Below, piece by piece: positions 8,201 to 16,389 of a DNA stretch of 64,000 nt (positions within the stretch are counted from its first letter, which is position 1; each line of letters starts with the position of its first letter). Source of the DNA: an uncultured Clostridia bacterium. GTDB lineage: Bacteria > Bacillota > Clostridia > UBA1381. Location: assembly GCA_934476075.1 (NCBI GenBank), contig CAKSNH010000012.1:25472-89471 (forward strand), written 5' to 3'. A model generated the notes under the pieces. The model ran no database searches. It saw nothing but the letters and a program-made list of their open reading frames with translations, and was not told the origin of the DNA. A program made the position numbers and the translations under genes.

Positions 8201-9559
8201 ATGGGCGATAAATTGAGGATAAACGTGAGCAAGGATAAAATGTCTGCAAGTATGATTTTTGTGACACCGGAGCCTGAGGAAGATGAAATTTCTGTCGGTG
8301 AAGTTTTGGCTTTGATTAAAAAGGCAAATGTTGTATATGGAGTGAATGAAGAATACATCAAAACTATATATGAGCACAGAGATTATGAACGTGAATATAA
8401 GATAGCGGAGGGCAAACCGCCGGTAAACGGCAAAGACGGTGTTGTCACGATGAAATTCGATTTTTCAAAGAAAGCTCCGAAGATAGACGACAGCGGCAGA
8501 GCGGATTATCTGAATGTGGACAAATATATTTCCGTTAAAAAAGATGAAGTATTGGCAGAATATACAGTGCCGACACAGGGTATAAGCGGAGTTAATGTGT
8601 GCGGCGATATTATAAAGGCGAAGAACGGAAAACAGGCACATATGCCGATTGGCAAGAATGTAATGGTGGTTGAAGAAAATCATACAATAGTGTCTAAAAT
8701 AGACGGACTTTTGGAGCTTATAAGCGGCAGACTTTATGTAGAGCCTTTGCTTTACATCAACAGTGATGTGGATTTGTCAACAGGTAACATTGATTTTATA
8801 GGCAATATTCAGGTCAGAGGAAGCGTAAGAAACGGTATGTCGGTTAAAGCACAGGGAAATGTGTCGGTTGACGGAATGGTTGAGTCGGCAAATGTTGAGG
8901 CGGGCGGAGATATTCTGCTCAACGGCGGTATAAAAGGAATGGGTAAGGCTAATGTAAAAGCAGGCAGAAATGTTACCGCAAGATATATCGAAAGTGCAAA
9001 TGTGTATGCAAAGGGTACTATCACCGCAACGGCGGTTTTACAGAGCAATCTTGAAGCTGAGGACGGCGTGGATATAATAGGTTCGAGAGGAAGTATTATA
9101 GGCGGAACGGTAAGAGCGAGAAATTTTGTTAAGTGCAAAAATATCGGCTCGGCAAATTATATAGCAACCAATGTAATGGTAGGTTTGCCGCCCGAATTGA
9201 GAAAGGAAAAAACGCAGTTGGAGGCTGATTTGAAAAAGCTTAAAGCTGAAATTGTGGAATTGGAAAAGGTTTCAAATATTCCGACAGAGGGTTTATCGGC
9301 TCAGCAGGTGGCGATAAAGGAAAGATTATTGCAGCAGAAAGAGGCAAAGTCGAAACAATTTTTGAAAGACAGCGTAAGACTAAATGAGCTTGAAGCAAGT
9401 ATGCAGTCAAACACAAGAAGTTATATAAGCGTGGAGGACACCACATTTACGGGAGCGGTTATCTCGATTAATAACGCTATACTGAATGTGCGTTCGGAGT
9501 ATAAGTTTACCACGTTCAGAGAAACAGACGGTGAAATCACGGCAAATCAACATTCATAA
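8201..9559 (+). CDS. FapA-like (DUF342) flagellar assembly protein A family
   Basis: The 452-residue protein belongs to the DUF342/FapA family: an N-terminal region (MGDKLRINVSKDKMSASM), a central beta-helix made of short repeats such as GNIDFIGNIQVRGSV, SVKAQGNVSVDGMV and ANVEAGGDILLNGGI, and a C-terminal coiled coil (about residues 325-400). Such proteins are common beside sigD in Firmicutes and resemble bactofilin-type polymerising beta-helices, but their exact role is poorly known. It lies 31 bases after sigma-28, probably in the same transcript. Confidence 0.85.
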   Translation: MGDKLRINVSKDKMSASMIFVTPEPEEDEISVGEVLALIKKANVVYGVNEEYIKTIYEHRDYEREYKIAEGKPPVNGKDGVVTMKFDFSKKAPKIDDSGRADYLNVDKYISVKKDEVLAEYTVPTQGISGVNVCGDIIKAKNGKQAHMPIGKNVMVVEENHTIVSKIDGLLELISGRLYVEPLLYINSDVDLSTGNIDFIGNIQVRGSVRNGMSVKAQGNVSVDGMVESANVEAGGDILLNGGIKGMGKANVKAGRNVTARYIESANVYAKGTITATAVLQSNLEAEDGVDIIGSRGSIIGGTVRARNFVKCKNIGSANYIATNVMVGLPPELRKEKTQLEADLKKLKAEIVELEKVSNIPTEGLSAQQVAIKERLLQQKEAKSKQFLKDSVRLNELEASMQSNTRSYISVEDTTFTGAVISINNAILNVRSEYKFTTFRETDGEITANQHS

Positions 9560-9589
9560 TGATTTTGCCGAAAACGGAGTTATAAAGCT

Positions 9590-10129
9590 ATGTATGGATA
9601 TTATTTATTTGCATTGTTCGCATTCTTTTTGATTGCAGTGCTGATTTTATTTGCAAAGTTTTTGTTTTCGTCGAGAAAAAAGCCCGACGACCTTATTGTT
9701 CAGGAGGAAAAGCTGCTAAGACTGTATCGCCAGATAGAGGATATGATGGAAAGCTTTGAAGAATATGTCGGCGAGGTGCAGGAGAGCATAACGGTACAGC
9801 GTGACGTTATAATAAAAGAACTAAACAGCACAAAAAGCGAATGTGAGAAAATTTTGGCGGAGAAAAAAGCTGAGGCGGAAACACCGATTTTCCGTGAGTT
9901 TGTGGCAGAGCCGAAGGTTCATGTCAAAAAAGAGGTTACGTCGGAGAGCATTGCCGAGGAAACAAAGCGTGCCATGAAAAATCAAAGCCGAGAAGTAAAA
10001 GTTGACGAAACAAAAAATGAAAAAATAGTCAGAATGTATAGTGAAGGCAAGGACGAAAACAGTATCGCAAAAGAAATGAATATGACGCTTTCGGAAGTGA
10101 AACTGATAATAAAGGTAAATACAAGATAA
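9590..10129 (+). CDS. SwrB-like single-pass membrane protein with C-terminal HTH-like end
   Basis: The 179-residue protein has one N-terminal membrane helix (residues 4-26, LFALFAFFLIAVLILFAKF core), a long coiled coil rich in E, K and Q (about 40-125), and a short C-terminal helix-turn-helix-like end, KIVRMYSEGKDENSIAKEMN. Position just after sigma-28 and the FapA-like gene matches SwrB (YlxL) of Bacillus, which activates the flagellar export apparatus. I infer that relation from position and architecture only. It is the last gene before a sigma-28 promoter. Confidence 0.6.
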   Translation: MYGYYLFALFAFFLIAVLILFAKFLFSSRKKPDDLIVQEEKLLRLYRQIEDMMESFEEYVGEVQESITVQRDVIIKELNSTKSECEKILAEKKAEAETPIFREFVAEPKVHVKKEVTSESIAEETKRAMKNQSREVKVDETKNEKIVRMYSEGKDENSIAKEMNMTLSEVKLIIKVNTR

Positions 10130-10136
10130 TTAAAAT

Positions 10137-10163
10137 TAAAGTTTAGCGGGAATTTGTCGATAA
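10137..10163 (+). promoter_or_regulatory. Sigma-28 promoter of the late flagellar operon
   Basis: TAAA at 10137-10140, exactly 15 bases, then GTCGATAA at 10156-10163, matching the Gram-positive sigma-28 consensus (TAAA-N15-GCCGATAW) with one mismatch. It precedes the rod-gene ATG at 10194, which has AGGAGG at 10180-10185. It would make the downstream genes through csrA part of the FliA/FlgM regulon. Confidence 0.85.
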
Positions 10164-10193
10164 TATTTATAGACAGTTTAGGAGGAATTGCAC

Positions 10194-10937
10194 ATGAATC
10201 GTGGAATGTACGTTGCCGGTACGTCAATGCTGACAAACAGACAGCATATGGACGTTATTGCAAACAATATAGCCAATGCCACTACGACAGGCTTTAAAGA
10301 AGATACTTTTGTATCACGTTCATTTAAGGATATGCTTATATCTGCTACAAATGAACAGAATATAGTAAACAAGACAGCTGAGGTAGGACCTTACAACACA
10401 GGTATCCATGTTGACGCTGTTTATACTAATTTCCAAACAGGTGCAATTACAGATTCTGATTTGCCTACCGATTTGGCTATTGAAGGAAACGGATTTTTCG
10501 TTGTGAATACTCCGCAGGGTGAAAGATATACCCGTGACGGCAGTTTCAGACTTAACGCAAACGGTTATCTTGTTACGCAGGACGGCTACAATGTGTTGGG
10601 AAGAAACGGTGCAATATATGTCGGCGACGGAGAATTATCGGTAAACGGACACGGCAGAGTTATGGTGAACGGAGTTGATGTGGATACACTTCGTATAGCC
10701 AATGTTGCGGATTTGGACTCACTGCGTAAAGAGGGGAAAAACCTTTACAGCGGTCAGGGAGCGGATACCGATACAGGATTTACAATACGTCAGAATGCAT
10801 TGGAATCATCAAATACCGATGTTGTAAGCGGGATTGTGGACATGATGAAGGTTTACAGAAATTATGAAAGCAGTCAGACGGTTATTCAGACAATAGATAA
10901 TACTTTGGCAAAAGCGGTTGAGCTTGGTAAAATATAA
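10194..10937 (+). CDS. Flagellar rod/hook basal-body protein (FlgF/FlgG family, FlhO-like)
   Basis: A 247-residue axial protein of the flagellar rod. It begins MNRGMYVAGTSMLTNRQHMDVIANNIANATTTGFK (core QHMDVIANNIANATTTGFK), the rod-protein N-terminal signature, contains the FlgE/F/G central motif LAIEGNGFFVVNTPQGERYTRDG (core GNGFFVV..YTRDG), and ends with the coiled-coil heptads SSNTDVVSGIVDMMKVYRNYE. The ATG at 10194 has AGGAGG eight bases upstream, which rules out the in-frame TTG at 10188. Bacillus has an equivalent pair flhO-flhP; the next gene is the second member. Confidence 0.92.
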   Translation: MNRGMYVAGTSMLTNRQHMDVIANNIANATTTGFKEDTFVSRSFKDMLISATNEQNIVNKTAEVGPYNTGIHVDAVYTNFQTGAITDSDLPTDLAIEGNGFFVVNTPQGERYTRDGSFRLNANGYLVTQDGYNVLGRNGAIYVGDGELSVNGHGRVMVNGVDVDTLRIANVADLDSLRKEGKNLYSGQGADTDTGFTIRQNALESSNTDVVSGIVDMMKVYRNYESSQTVIQTIDNTLAKAVELGKI

Positions 10938-10956
10938 TTTGAATTGAGGTAGAAAG

Positions 10957-11721
10957 ATGATACAGGCATTAAATACAGCGGCAGTCGGTATGAAAAGTCA
11001 GCAGCTGGCTCTTGATACGGTTGCAAACAATATTGCAAATATAAACACGGTAGGCTATAAAAAAGACAGAGTTAATTTTCAGGACGCATTGTATGTGAGA
11101 ATGCAGGATGCATCAAATGCTGACAGTACGGCTAATCTTCAAAAGGGCACAGGCACTTTGATTGGCTCGGTGTCAAAAATATTTACAGCCACAAGCATTA
11201 TGGATACAGGTGCACCGCTTGATGTGGCTTTGGAAACACAAGAGGTGTTTTTTGTACTTGAAGACAGCGAAACAGGGGAAAGATATACTCGTGACGGTAA
11301 TTTTCAATTATCTGAGGAGGACGGCGGCAATTATTTGGTTACACAATCAGGTGAATATGTACTGGATACAAACAGAAACAGAATTGCTATTGATTGTCCT
11401 ATGGAAAAGCTTCATATCGATGAGCGGGGAAATATAACCGACGGCAGAAACAGTTTCGGAAGATTGGCAACGGTGACTTTTGCAAATACATCGGGATTGG
11501 AAAAGATGGGCGGAAATACTTACAGAGCAAATGCGTCTTCGGGTGCAGCGGAGAATGTGAATGACGCAGTGTTCCGCCAGGGATACTTAGAAAACTCCAA
11601 TGTGGATTTGGGACAGGAAGTTACAAACATGATAAAGGCTCAAAGAGCTTATCAGCTTGCGTCAAGAATATTGACCGTTTCGGACCAGATGGAGGAAAAA
11701 GCAAATAATTTGCGTAGATAA
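10957..11721 (+). CDS. Flagellar rod protein (FlgG family, FlhP-like)
   Basis: Second rod-type axial protein, 254 residues. The N-terminus MIQALNTAAVGMKSQQLALD and VANNIANINTVGYKKD are the family signature; EVFFVLEDSETGERYTRDGNFQL is the central motif; the C-terminal helix with SNVDLGQEVTNMIKAQRAY is a textbook FlgG ending. It follows the first rod gene by 19 bases with RBS GAGGT. By position it corresponds to B. subtilis flhP; whether it is the distal rod FlgG itself cannot be decided here because the flgBC operon is outside the window. Confidence 0.9.
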   Translation: MIQALNTAAVGMKSQQLALDTVANNIANINTVGYKKDRVNFQDALYVRMQDASNADSTANLQKGTGTLIGSVSKIFTATSIMDTGAPLDVALETQEVFFVLEDSETGERYTRDGNFQLSEEDGGNYLVTQSGEYVLDTNRNRIAIDCPMEKLHIDERGNITDGRNSFGRLATVTFANTSGLEKMGGNTYRANASSGAAENVNDAVFRQGYLENSNVDLGQEVTNMIKAQRAYQLASRILTVSDQMEEKANNLRR

Positions 11722-11742
11722 TAGTTAGATAGGGTGAGTGTT

Positions 11743-12207
11743 ATGGAGTATAAATATTGTGCGAGATGTAAAAGATTATACACGGTAGGAACGTTGAAAA
11801 TATGTTCCGAATGTATGAAGGAACTTGATGAGTGTGTTAAGACAATCAAGGAATATCTTAATGACCATCCGAGAGCAAATATAAACACGATTTCAAAAGA
11901 AACAGAAGTGTCAGAACGTGATATATTCTATCTTTTGAAAAATGAAAGACTTGAATTGGTTAATGCACAGTTGGTCTGCGATAAGTGCGGTGCTCCTATT
12001 GAACATGGAAAATATTGTGCAGAATGTCAGGAAGAAATGCGCAGGGAGTTTTCAAATCTTGAAAATAATATGAAACGTGAGCGTATCGGCGAAGATGAAA
12101 AGCGTGACAGTTATATGAAAGCCGCAAAGGCTATCAATGAACGCAGTATGCGTGATGCGGCAAGAAAAATGCAGGTTTTGGATAAATATAAACAAAAATA
12201 TGAATAA
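11743..12207 (+). CDS. YvyF-like flagellar operon protein with two zinc-ribbon motifs
   Basis: From the ATG at 11743 (RBS AGGGTGA at 11731-11737) the protein is 154 residues. It has two Cys pairs near the N-terminus (YCARCKRLY and ICSECMKEL), a helix-turn-helix-like segment (TISKETEVSERDIFYLLKNERL core TEVSERDIFYLL), a second zinc ribbon (VCDKCGAPIEHGKYCAECQ), and a charged coiled-coil C-terminus. This matches the flagellar operon protein family typified by YvyF of Bacillus, encoded directly before flgM, as here. Its function is unclear; a regulatory or chaperone role has been suggested for the family. Confidence 0.82.
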   Translation: MEYKYCARCKRLYTVGTLKICSECMKELDECVKTIKEYLNDHPRANINTISKETEVSERDIFYLLKNERLELVNAQLVCDKCGAPIEHGKYCAECQEEMRREFSNLENNMKRERIGEDEKRDSYMKAAKAINERSMRDAARKMQVLDKYKQKYE

Positions 12208-12243
12208 TAACAGTGAAATTATAGCGAGAGGTCGGTGAATTTT

Positions 12244-12501
12244 ATGAATATTTCGAGTATTTCAAACAGTATGAGAGTAAATCCATATAGAAGTTATACA
12301 AAAACATCAAAGGTTACACATAATTCAATGAGTATGGATAAAGTGGAAATTTCCGATGATGCTATGGAACTTTACAGCGGAAACAAAGATATTAGATTAG
12401 ATAAGGTTCAGGATATTAAAAATCGTATTGCGATGGGCAGCTATACAATAAATTCCACGGATATTGTGGACGGTATGATGCGTAGTGCCGGTTTAGCATA
12501 A
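12244..12501 (+). CDS. flgM: Anti-sigma-28 factor FlgM
   Basis: FlgM binds and inhibits sigma-28 until the hook is complete, then is exported. From the ATG at 12244 the protein is 85 residues, with a flexible N-terminus and the conserved C-terminal sigma-binding part: DKVEISDDAMELYS, RLDKVQDIKNRIAMGSYTI and DIVDGMM. A GTG nine bases upstream is in frame, but GGTGA at 12232-12236 fits the ATG. The gene sits between yvyF and flgN, the standard order, and depends on the sigma-28 promoter at 10137, giving the usual feedback loop. Confidence 0.95.
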   Translation: MNISSISNSMRVNPYRSYTKTSKVTHNSMSMDKVEISDDAMELYSGNKDIRLDKVQDIKNRIAMGSYTINSTDIVDGMMRSAGLA

Positions 12502-12519
12502 TTGTGAGGTGAAAGCATT

Positions 12520-13008
12520 ATGAAACAGGATATGGAACAGTTGGTTAAATGCTTAAATACTCAAAAATACCTTTACAGTGAATTGCTTAAACTCGGTGAG
12601 GATAAGAAAAAGGTTATAATTGAAAACAGAATAGATGAACTGAACGAGATTGTTGAACAGGAAAAAACGATTATTACAAAGCTGTCCGCCATTGAAACTT
12701 TCCGACAGAAATGTGCCGAGCGAATTAACAAGGATTTGGGTCTTGATACAGACAGCAATCTTGCGGAGGTTATTGAAAAGGCAGAGGGTACAAAAGATGT
12801 TTTGTCCGGTCTGTTATCGGAGCTTAGCGATGTGATTTTTAAATTGAAAAAGGTAAACAATTTAAACAGCGGTCTTATAAATATGCAGCTTGATTATATA
12901 GATGTAGTTAAAAGCTCGTTTTTCAGCAACAGTATTAACAATTACGGAAATGACGGGAAATCGTCAAAAGAACAGCAGAGTATAAATTTATTTGATAGGA
13001 TGGTGTAA
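12520..13008 (+). CDS. flgN: Flagellar export chaperone FlgN
   Basis: FlgN is the export chaperone for the hook-filament junction proteins FlgK and FlgL. The 162-residue protein is almost entirely helical and coiled-coil, with a pattern typical of the family: LVKCLNTQKYLYSELLKLGEDKKKVIIENRIDEL (core LLKLGEDKKKVIIENRIDEL) and VVKSSFFSNSINNYGNDG near the end. Family sequence conservation is weak, so the call relies on this pattern and on position between flgM and its client flgK. The stop is one base before the flgK start. Confidence 0.88.
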   Translation: MKQDMEQLVKCLNTQKYLYSELLKLGEDKKKVIIENRIDELNEIVEQEKTIITKLSAIETFRQKCAERINKDLGLDTDSNLAEVIEKAEGTKDVLSGLLSELSDVIFKLKKVNNLNSGLINMQLDYIDVVKSSFFSNSINNYGNDGKSSKEQQSINLFDRMV

Positions 13009-13009
13009 T

Positions 13010-14560
13010 ATGTCTAGTACATTTTATGGATTGAATATTGCAAAAACAGGATTATATGCCAGTCAGACCGCTATGGAACTGGTTGGACATAATATTTCAA
13101 ATGCAAGCACACCCGGCTATACAAGACAGGTTCTGAGCCAGAGTGCAATAGAAGGTATGTCATCGAACAGTATTATCGCATCGGGCGTAAAGGTAAGAGT
13201 AGGCGGAGGTGTATCGGTCGATTACATTGACCAAATTCGTAATCAGTTTTTGGATTCGCAGTACAGAACGGAAAACAGCGGTTTGGCAAATTGGAGCGTT
13301 AAGGCAGACGCATTCTATTATATTGAAAATGTATTTAAAGAGCCGTCCGATTCGGGTATTTCAACTGTACTTAACGAATTCTATTCGTCGCTTTCTTCAT
13401 TGTCGACAAAGCCGAGCAGTGAGGAAATCCGTAATTTGGTAAGACAGAACGCTATCAGTGTTTCCGAAACAATGCAGTATTATGCAAAACAGCTTAAAGA
13501 ATTGCAGAAAGAACAAAATGACGCAATAGGTACTTGCGTGTCGGAAGTTAATACAATAGTAAAGCAGATTGCGGATTTGAACAAGCAGATTGTTAAATAC
13601 GAGAGAACAGGTCAGCAGGCTAACGACCTTAACGATAAGAGAAATTTACTGCTTGACGAATTGTCGGGACTTTTAGATATTGAGTACGAATATAACGACC
13701 AGAATGAAGTGTCGGTATACTTCGGCAAGGATAAACGTGACGACGCTGCAAGAGATGCTTATTGTCTGCTTGATGCGAATAATAAAAATGCTACATATGA
13801 AATGTCTGTGGAAAGAAACAAAGCTGATTATTACGGCACGGCAAATCAGTTATATACATTGACATTTGCATCGCAAAACGGTGATATTGAAATTACAGGC
13901 GACAGTTTAGTCGGCGGTAAGATTAAAGGCTATTTTGATTTGCGTGACGGTAATACAAATGCTAATATGGGTATTCCATACTTTATGCAGAAGCTGGACG
14001 AATTGACAAGAGGTATAGTATCGGCATACAATGAAGTGCATAAAAAAGGTTATACAATACCGGACGGCGATGCCGGTTCATCAAAAACAGGTGTCAATTT
14101 CTTTGAGGATTTCGGCGATATATCAAGGGTTAATGCGTCAAATATGGATATAAGCTCGGAGATTAAAGACAGTGCGTGGAACATTGCGGCGTCTGACACG
14201 AAAGTTGATATGTCGGCAAGCAATACAAATGAAGGTAACAACAAAATTTCGTTGGAATTAGAGGCAATTTCATCATCTACAACACTTAAAGATTTGGGAA
14301 GTATCAATGATTTCCTTGCGGGTATTGTTTCGGAATTGGGTGTAAGAGCAGACCAATGTAATGATATGAACAAGAGTCAGGAATTGATTGTTGACAATGT
14401 GGACGATTTGAGAATGTCGGTTTCGGGCGTTTCGATAGATGAAGAAGTGACAAACCTGATAACATTCCAGAGAGCATACCAGGCATCTTCAAGAGTTTTG
14501 ACAAGCATTGATGAAATGCTTGATAAATTGATTAACGGAACAGGCAGAGTAGGCTTATAA
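13010..14560 (+). CDS. flgK: Hook-filament junction protein FlgK (HAP1)
   Basis: FlgK joins hook and filament. From the ATG at 13010 it is 516 residues, starting MSSTFYGLNIAKTGLYASQ and VGHNISNASTPGYTRQ, the HAP1 signature, and ending with the coiled coil VSIDEEVTNLITFQRAYQASSRVL (core NLITFQRAYQASSRVLTSID). The start with AGGATGGTG just upstream is preferred over an in-frame ATG at 12992 that lies inside flgN. It is somewhat short in the central region compared with enteric FlgK but normal for Clostridia. Confidence 0.96.
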   Translation: MSSTFYGLNIAKTGLYASQTAMELVGHNISNASTPGYTRQVLSQSAIEGMSSNSIIASGVKVRVGGGVSVDYIDQIRNQFLDSQYRTENSGLANWSVKADAFYYIENVFKEPSDSGISTVLNEFYSSLSSLSTKPSSEEIRNLVRQNAISVSETMQYYAKQLKELQKEQNDAIGTCVSEVNTIVKQIADLNKQIVKYERTGQQANDLNDKRNLLLDELSGLLDIEYEYNDQNEVSVYFGKDKRDDAARDAYCLLDANNKNATYEMSVERNKADYYGTANQLYTLTFASQNGDIEITGDSLVGGKIKGYFDLRDGNTNANMGIPYFMQKLDELTRGIVSAYNEVHKKGYTIPDGDAGSSKTGVNFFEDFGDISRVNASNMDISSEIKDSAWNIAASDTKVDMSASNTNEGNNKISLELEAISSSTTLKDLGSINDFLAGIVSELGVRADQCNDMNKSQELIVDNVDDLRMSVSGVSIDEEVTNLITFQRAYQASSRVLTSIDEMLDKLINGTGRVGL

Positions 14561-14592
14561 TAGTTTAGAATGAAAGGTAGTGAATTATACCA

Positions 14593-15528
14593 ATGAGAGT
14601 TACAAACAAAATGATGCAAAATACCTTTTTGCGTGATTTATATAATAACAATGCGAATTATTCAAAATATTCACAACAACTGACGTCGGGAAACAGAATG
14701 CTTAGAGCGTCTGACGACCCAATCGGTACTGTACGTTCGGTTAAAGTACGTCAGGAACAGTCTGCATTGGAACAGTATCAAAGCAATGTAAAATTGGGAC
14801 AGAATTTCCTGAAAGAAACCGAAACCGCTATATCTGAGGTTAATACCATTATTCAGCGTTTGCAGGAATTGGTTGGTATAGGTTCATCTGATTTGTATAC
14901 AACAGACCAGAAAACAAGTGCGGCATATGAAGTGCAGCAGCTTAGAGATGAATTGGTGTCAATCGGTAACGCCAATTTTAACGGTCAGTATATTTTCGGT
15001 GGTTACAATACCACAAAAGCTCCGTTTGAAACAGACGGAAACGGCGGTATTACGTTTAACGGTGTGGATTTGGCAACTCAAAGTGCGGATTTGACAAAGC
15101 AGCAGTCGCAGGAACTAAACTATAAAATCGATACAAGTACATTCTTCCCTGTATCTGTAAATGGTGCTAATTTGTTTGGTACAGGTGAAGATAACATTTA
15201 CACAATGCTTGATAATTTGTCAAAGGATATGATGGACGATACAAAAACCTCTGATGATTTATCTCAATATAAAATTAAGATAGATACAGCGTTATCGAAA
15301 AATTTATCTATATTGACAGAAGTGGGCGGAAGATGTGCAAGACTTGAATTGGTTGAGTCACGTTTTGATGATAATGCTCAAAATCTTGAAGAAAAATGCT
15401 CGGATATCGAGGACATCGACCAAGCCGAAACCATTACAAACTATAAATTTGCCGAGGCGGCATATAATGAGGCACTTGCAGTCGGAGCACAGATTATACA
15501 ATTATCGCTTTTGGATTATTTGCGTTAA
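14593..15528 (+). CDS. flgL: Hook-filament junction protein FlgL (HAP3)
   Basis: FlgL is the second junction protein, related to flagellin. The 311-residue product begins MRVTNKMMQNTFLRDLYNNN and has the flagellin-like segment SGNRMLRASDDPIGTVRSV, then GQYIFGGYNTTKAPFE, a FlgL hallmark, and the C-terminal helix TNYKFAEAAYNEALAVGAQI. It follows flgK by 32 bases. Because FlgL and flagellin share ends, the GGYNT motif and length were used to separate them. Confidence 0.95.
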   Translation: MRVTNKMMQNTFLRDLYNNNANYSKYSQQLTSGNRMLRASDDPIGTVRSVKVRQEQSALEQYQSNVKLGQNFLKETETAISEVNTIIQRLQELVGIGSSDLYTTDQKTSAAYEVQQLRDELVSIGNANFNGQYIFGGYNTTKAPFETDGNGGITFNGVDLATQSADLTKQQSQELNYKIDTSTFFPVSVNGANLFGTGEDNIYTMLDNLSKDMMDDTKTSDDLSQYKIKIDTALSKNLSILTEVGGRCARLELVESRFDDNAQNLEEKCSDIEDIDQAETITNYKFAEAAYNEALAVGAQIIQLSLLDYLR

Positions 15529-15548
15529 TTTGAAAGGGTGTAGATTAT

Positions 15549-15968
15549 ATGAAGGTTAATACATCAAGATTCGGCGAAGTTGAAATAAAAGAAGAAAAAG
15601 TAATTACGTTTGAAGACGGAGTGCTCGGTTTTGAAAATTATAAAAAATATATCCTTTTGGAGGACGGTTCGGGGTTCTATTGGTTACAGTCAATAGAAAA
15701 CGGTGAGTTGGCTTTGGCTTGTATGGCACCGCATAATGTATGTGATAATTACACTCCCGAAATAGATATGGAAATTATAAACAAGCTGGAAATTGTACAT
15801 GACGATGACGCATTGTTGCTGTGCGTTGTGGTTATTCCGAAGGATATAAAGAAAACAACCGTTAATTTGAGAGCTCCGCTTGTAATTAATACGGTTAATA
15901 ATAAGGCGGCACAGGTTGTGCTCGATAACAATAATTATGCTATCAGACATTTAGTGTTTGAACAATAG
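15549..15968 (+). CDS. fliW: Flagellar assembly factor FliW
   Basis: FliW binds flagellin and, when free, binds CsrA and removes it from flagellin mRNA, a partner-switch that matches flagellin synthesis to export. The 139-residue protein shows family patterns: GEVEIKEEKVITFEDGVLGFE (core ITFEDGVLGFENYKKY), FYWLQSIENGELAL and APLVINTVNNKAAQVVLDN. csrA starts 15 bases later. The last 77 bases of this gene are repeated at 17322-17398 as the 5' edge of the tandem duplication, so only one functional fliW serves two csrA copies. Confidence 0.95.
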   Translation: MKVNTSRFGEVEIKEEKVITFEDGVLGFENYKKYILLEDGSGFYWLQSIENGELALACMAPHNVCDNYTPEIDMEIINKLEIVHDDDALLLCVVVIPKDIKKTTVNLRAPLVINTVNNKAAQVVLDNNNYAIRHLVFEQ

Positions 15969-15983
15969 AAAGGCGGGTGCGGT

Positions 15984-16220
15984 ATGCTTATACTATCAAG
16001 AAAGAAGAATGAGCAGATTGTAATTTCTGACGATATTACAATAACTGTACTCGATGTTGAAGGCGAAAAGGTTAAAATAGGTATTGATGCACCGAAAGAT
16101 ATAAAGGTATTCAGAAAAGAATTGATTGAAGAAGTTAAGAGTACCAATACCGAATCGACTTCAAGTACCGTATCGTCACTTAAAGAACTGCAAGAAAAAA
16201 TTTTTACAAAAAAAATTTAA
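15984..16220 (+). CDS. csrA: Carbon storage regulator CsrA, copy 1
   Basis: CsrA is a small dimeric RNA-binding translational repressor; in Gram-positive flagellar systems it represses flagellin translation and is titrated by FliW. The 78-residue protein has the conserved beta-strand pattern MLILSRKKNEQIVISDDITI, VEGEKVKIGIDAPKDIKVFRKEL (core KIGIDAPKDIKVFRKELIEE) and the conserved GIDAP and R residues of the RNA-binding face. The C-terminus is a Ser/Thr-rich tail longer than in the shortest homologues. It follows fliW by 15 bases with RBS AAAGGCGGG and lies just before its likely target. An identical copy is at 17414. Confidence 0.97.
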   Translation: MLILSRKKNEQIVISDDITITVLDVEGEKVKIGIDAPKDIKVFRKELIEEVKSTNTESTSSTVSSLKELQEKIFTKKI

Positions 16221-16228
16221 AAAAGTGT

Positions 16229-16255
16229 TAAAGTTTGAGTAAAATGATACGAAAT
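16229..16255 (+). promoter_or_regulatory. Sigma-28 promoter of flagellin copy 1
   Basis: TAAA at 16229-16232, 15 bases, then TACGAAAT at 16248-16255. The spacing is the same as at 10137 and the central CGA is conserved. It begins nine bases after the csrA stop, so flagellin has its own late-class promoter and a 5' leader of about 130 bases. Confidence 0.75.
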
Positions 16256-16268
16256 AATTAGTGTAAAA

Positions 16269-16389
16269 GCCAAGAAAGAGTTGGCAAAGGGTCCATGCCG
16301 ATAATTGATTGGTTATTATAAAAATCGCCACGGACGGCGGTAGTAAAAAATAATTAACTTATATTTTTAAATTCAAGGAGGAAAATATC
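16269..16389 (+). promoter_or_regulatory. Flagellin 5' leader with CsrA-type hairpin and strong RBS, copy 1
   Basis: A hairpin CGCC-ACGGAC-GGCG (16326-16339) presents GGA in a six-base loop, the classic CsrA recognition shape; a second GGA pair lies in the AAGGAGGA ribosome binding site (16375-16382), eight bases before the ATG at 16390. Upstream is a GCCAA/TTGGC hairpin (16269-16285). An alternative long stem can pair GTCCATGCCGAT (16291-16302) with ATCGCCACGGAC (16324-16335), burying the loop GGA. CsrA binding is inferred by analogy with the Bacillus hag leader. Confidence 0.65.

Noticed and set aside
16297..16304. GCCGATAA in the flagellin leader as a second sigma-28 -10 box
   Set aside because: There is no TAAA-like -35 at 15 bases upstream; the promoter at 16229-16255 has correct spacing.
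16269..16345. Flagellin leader as another c-di-GMP riboswitch, because of GGCAAAGGGTCC
   Set aside because: The GACGCAAAGC core, the P2 tip and the closing GCC strand of the class are absent; the CsrA-type hairpin explains the structure better.
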